Source: an uncultured Candidatus Competibacteraceae bacterium (GTDB lineage: Bacteria; Pseudomonadota; Gammaproteobacteria; Competibacterales; Competibacteraceae). From it: a stretch of DNA of 5,152 nucleotides. Positions 5,063 through 5,152 of this stretch are shown here, piece by piece; position 1 is the first letter of the stretch, and each line of letters begins with the position of its first letter. The stretch spans positions 1 to 5,152 of the forward strand of contig CALMNY010000297.1 in the NCBI GenBank assembly GCA_937872125.1, in the 5' to 3' direction. A program made the position numbers and the translations under genes. The notes beneath the pieces are model-generated. The model had not been told where the DNA came from and did not search any database. It was given only the letters and a program-made list of their open reading frames with translations.

Positions 5063-5152
5063 ATGGCGCTCGACGTGGTGGATCATGTGTTACTGGGCAT
5101 GGCTCAGCGCCAGCACGAGCGGTTTCTGAAGCAGTTGCACGATGGCGAGTTG
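5063..5152 (+). CDS. Start of an unidentified gene, cut by the window edge
   Basis: An open frame of 30 codons runs from ATG 5063 to the last base. A strong ribosome site, GAGGAGGA at 5052-5059, lies just before it. The visible residues begin MALDVVDHVLLGMAQRQHER and continue FLKQLHDGEL; they look helical, soluble and glutamine-rich, with no recognisable motif. It begins 23 bases after the DUF29 stop and is probably in the same transcript. Too little is visible to name it. Confidence 0.65.
   Translation, partial: MALDVVDHVLLGMAQRQHERFLKQLHDGEL

Overview
This window reads as the replication and partition backbone of a plasmid, or of a plasmid-like element, from a moderately GC-rich Gram-negative bacterium. 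Strong AGGAG-type ribosome sites, a full ParB/Spo0J protein, a ParF-type ParA and a DUF29 gene fit a proteobacterium. DUF29 is common in purple sulfur and related gammaproteobacteria and in cyanobacteria, so a gammaproteobacterium is my guess, but the host is not proven.

Layout, left to right. Positions 1-675 hold no convincing gene and look like the replication origin. There are five direct iterons with consensus TTTTGTCAAAATACTCAC at 7-154, a sixth at 357-374, an AT-rich tract at 205-238, a perfect 20-bp palindrome at 488-507, and a second AT-rich block built as a long inverted repeat at 586-641. Next come three minus-strand genes read leftwards towards the origin: a ribbon-helix-helix (RHH) protein (3489-3121), a ParB/Spo0J-type partition protein (3089-2241) and a replication initiator (2226-676). 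They are 31 and 14 bases apart and probably form one operon. A 160-base divergent intergenic region follows. To its right, parA (3650-4285) overlaps a small parG-like RHH gene (4276-4509). Then come an array of 8-bp repeats (4491-4578), a DUF29 gene (4599-5039) and the start of an unidentified gene (5063 onward) that leaves the window.

How it fits together: the initiator probably binds the iterons and melts the neighbouring AT-rich DNA. The ParA ATPase and its RHH partner form a type Ib (ParF/ParG-like) partition module. Its likely binding sites are two 8-bp-phased TGAGT arrays, one over the parA promoter and one starting inside the last codons of the RHH gene. The unusual part is a second adaptor, a full-length ParB with intact CTP-binding motifs, encoded in the replication operon without its own ParA. 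The 20-bp palindrome beside the origin has the central ACGT of classical parS sites and is a candidate site for this ParB. One locus therefore seems to hold one ParA, two kinds of centromere-binding protein and two kinds of candidate centromere.
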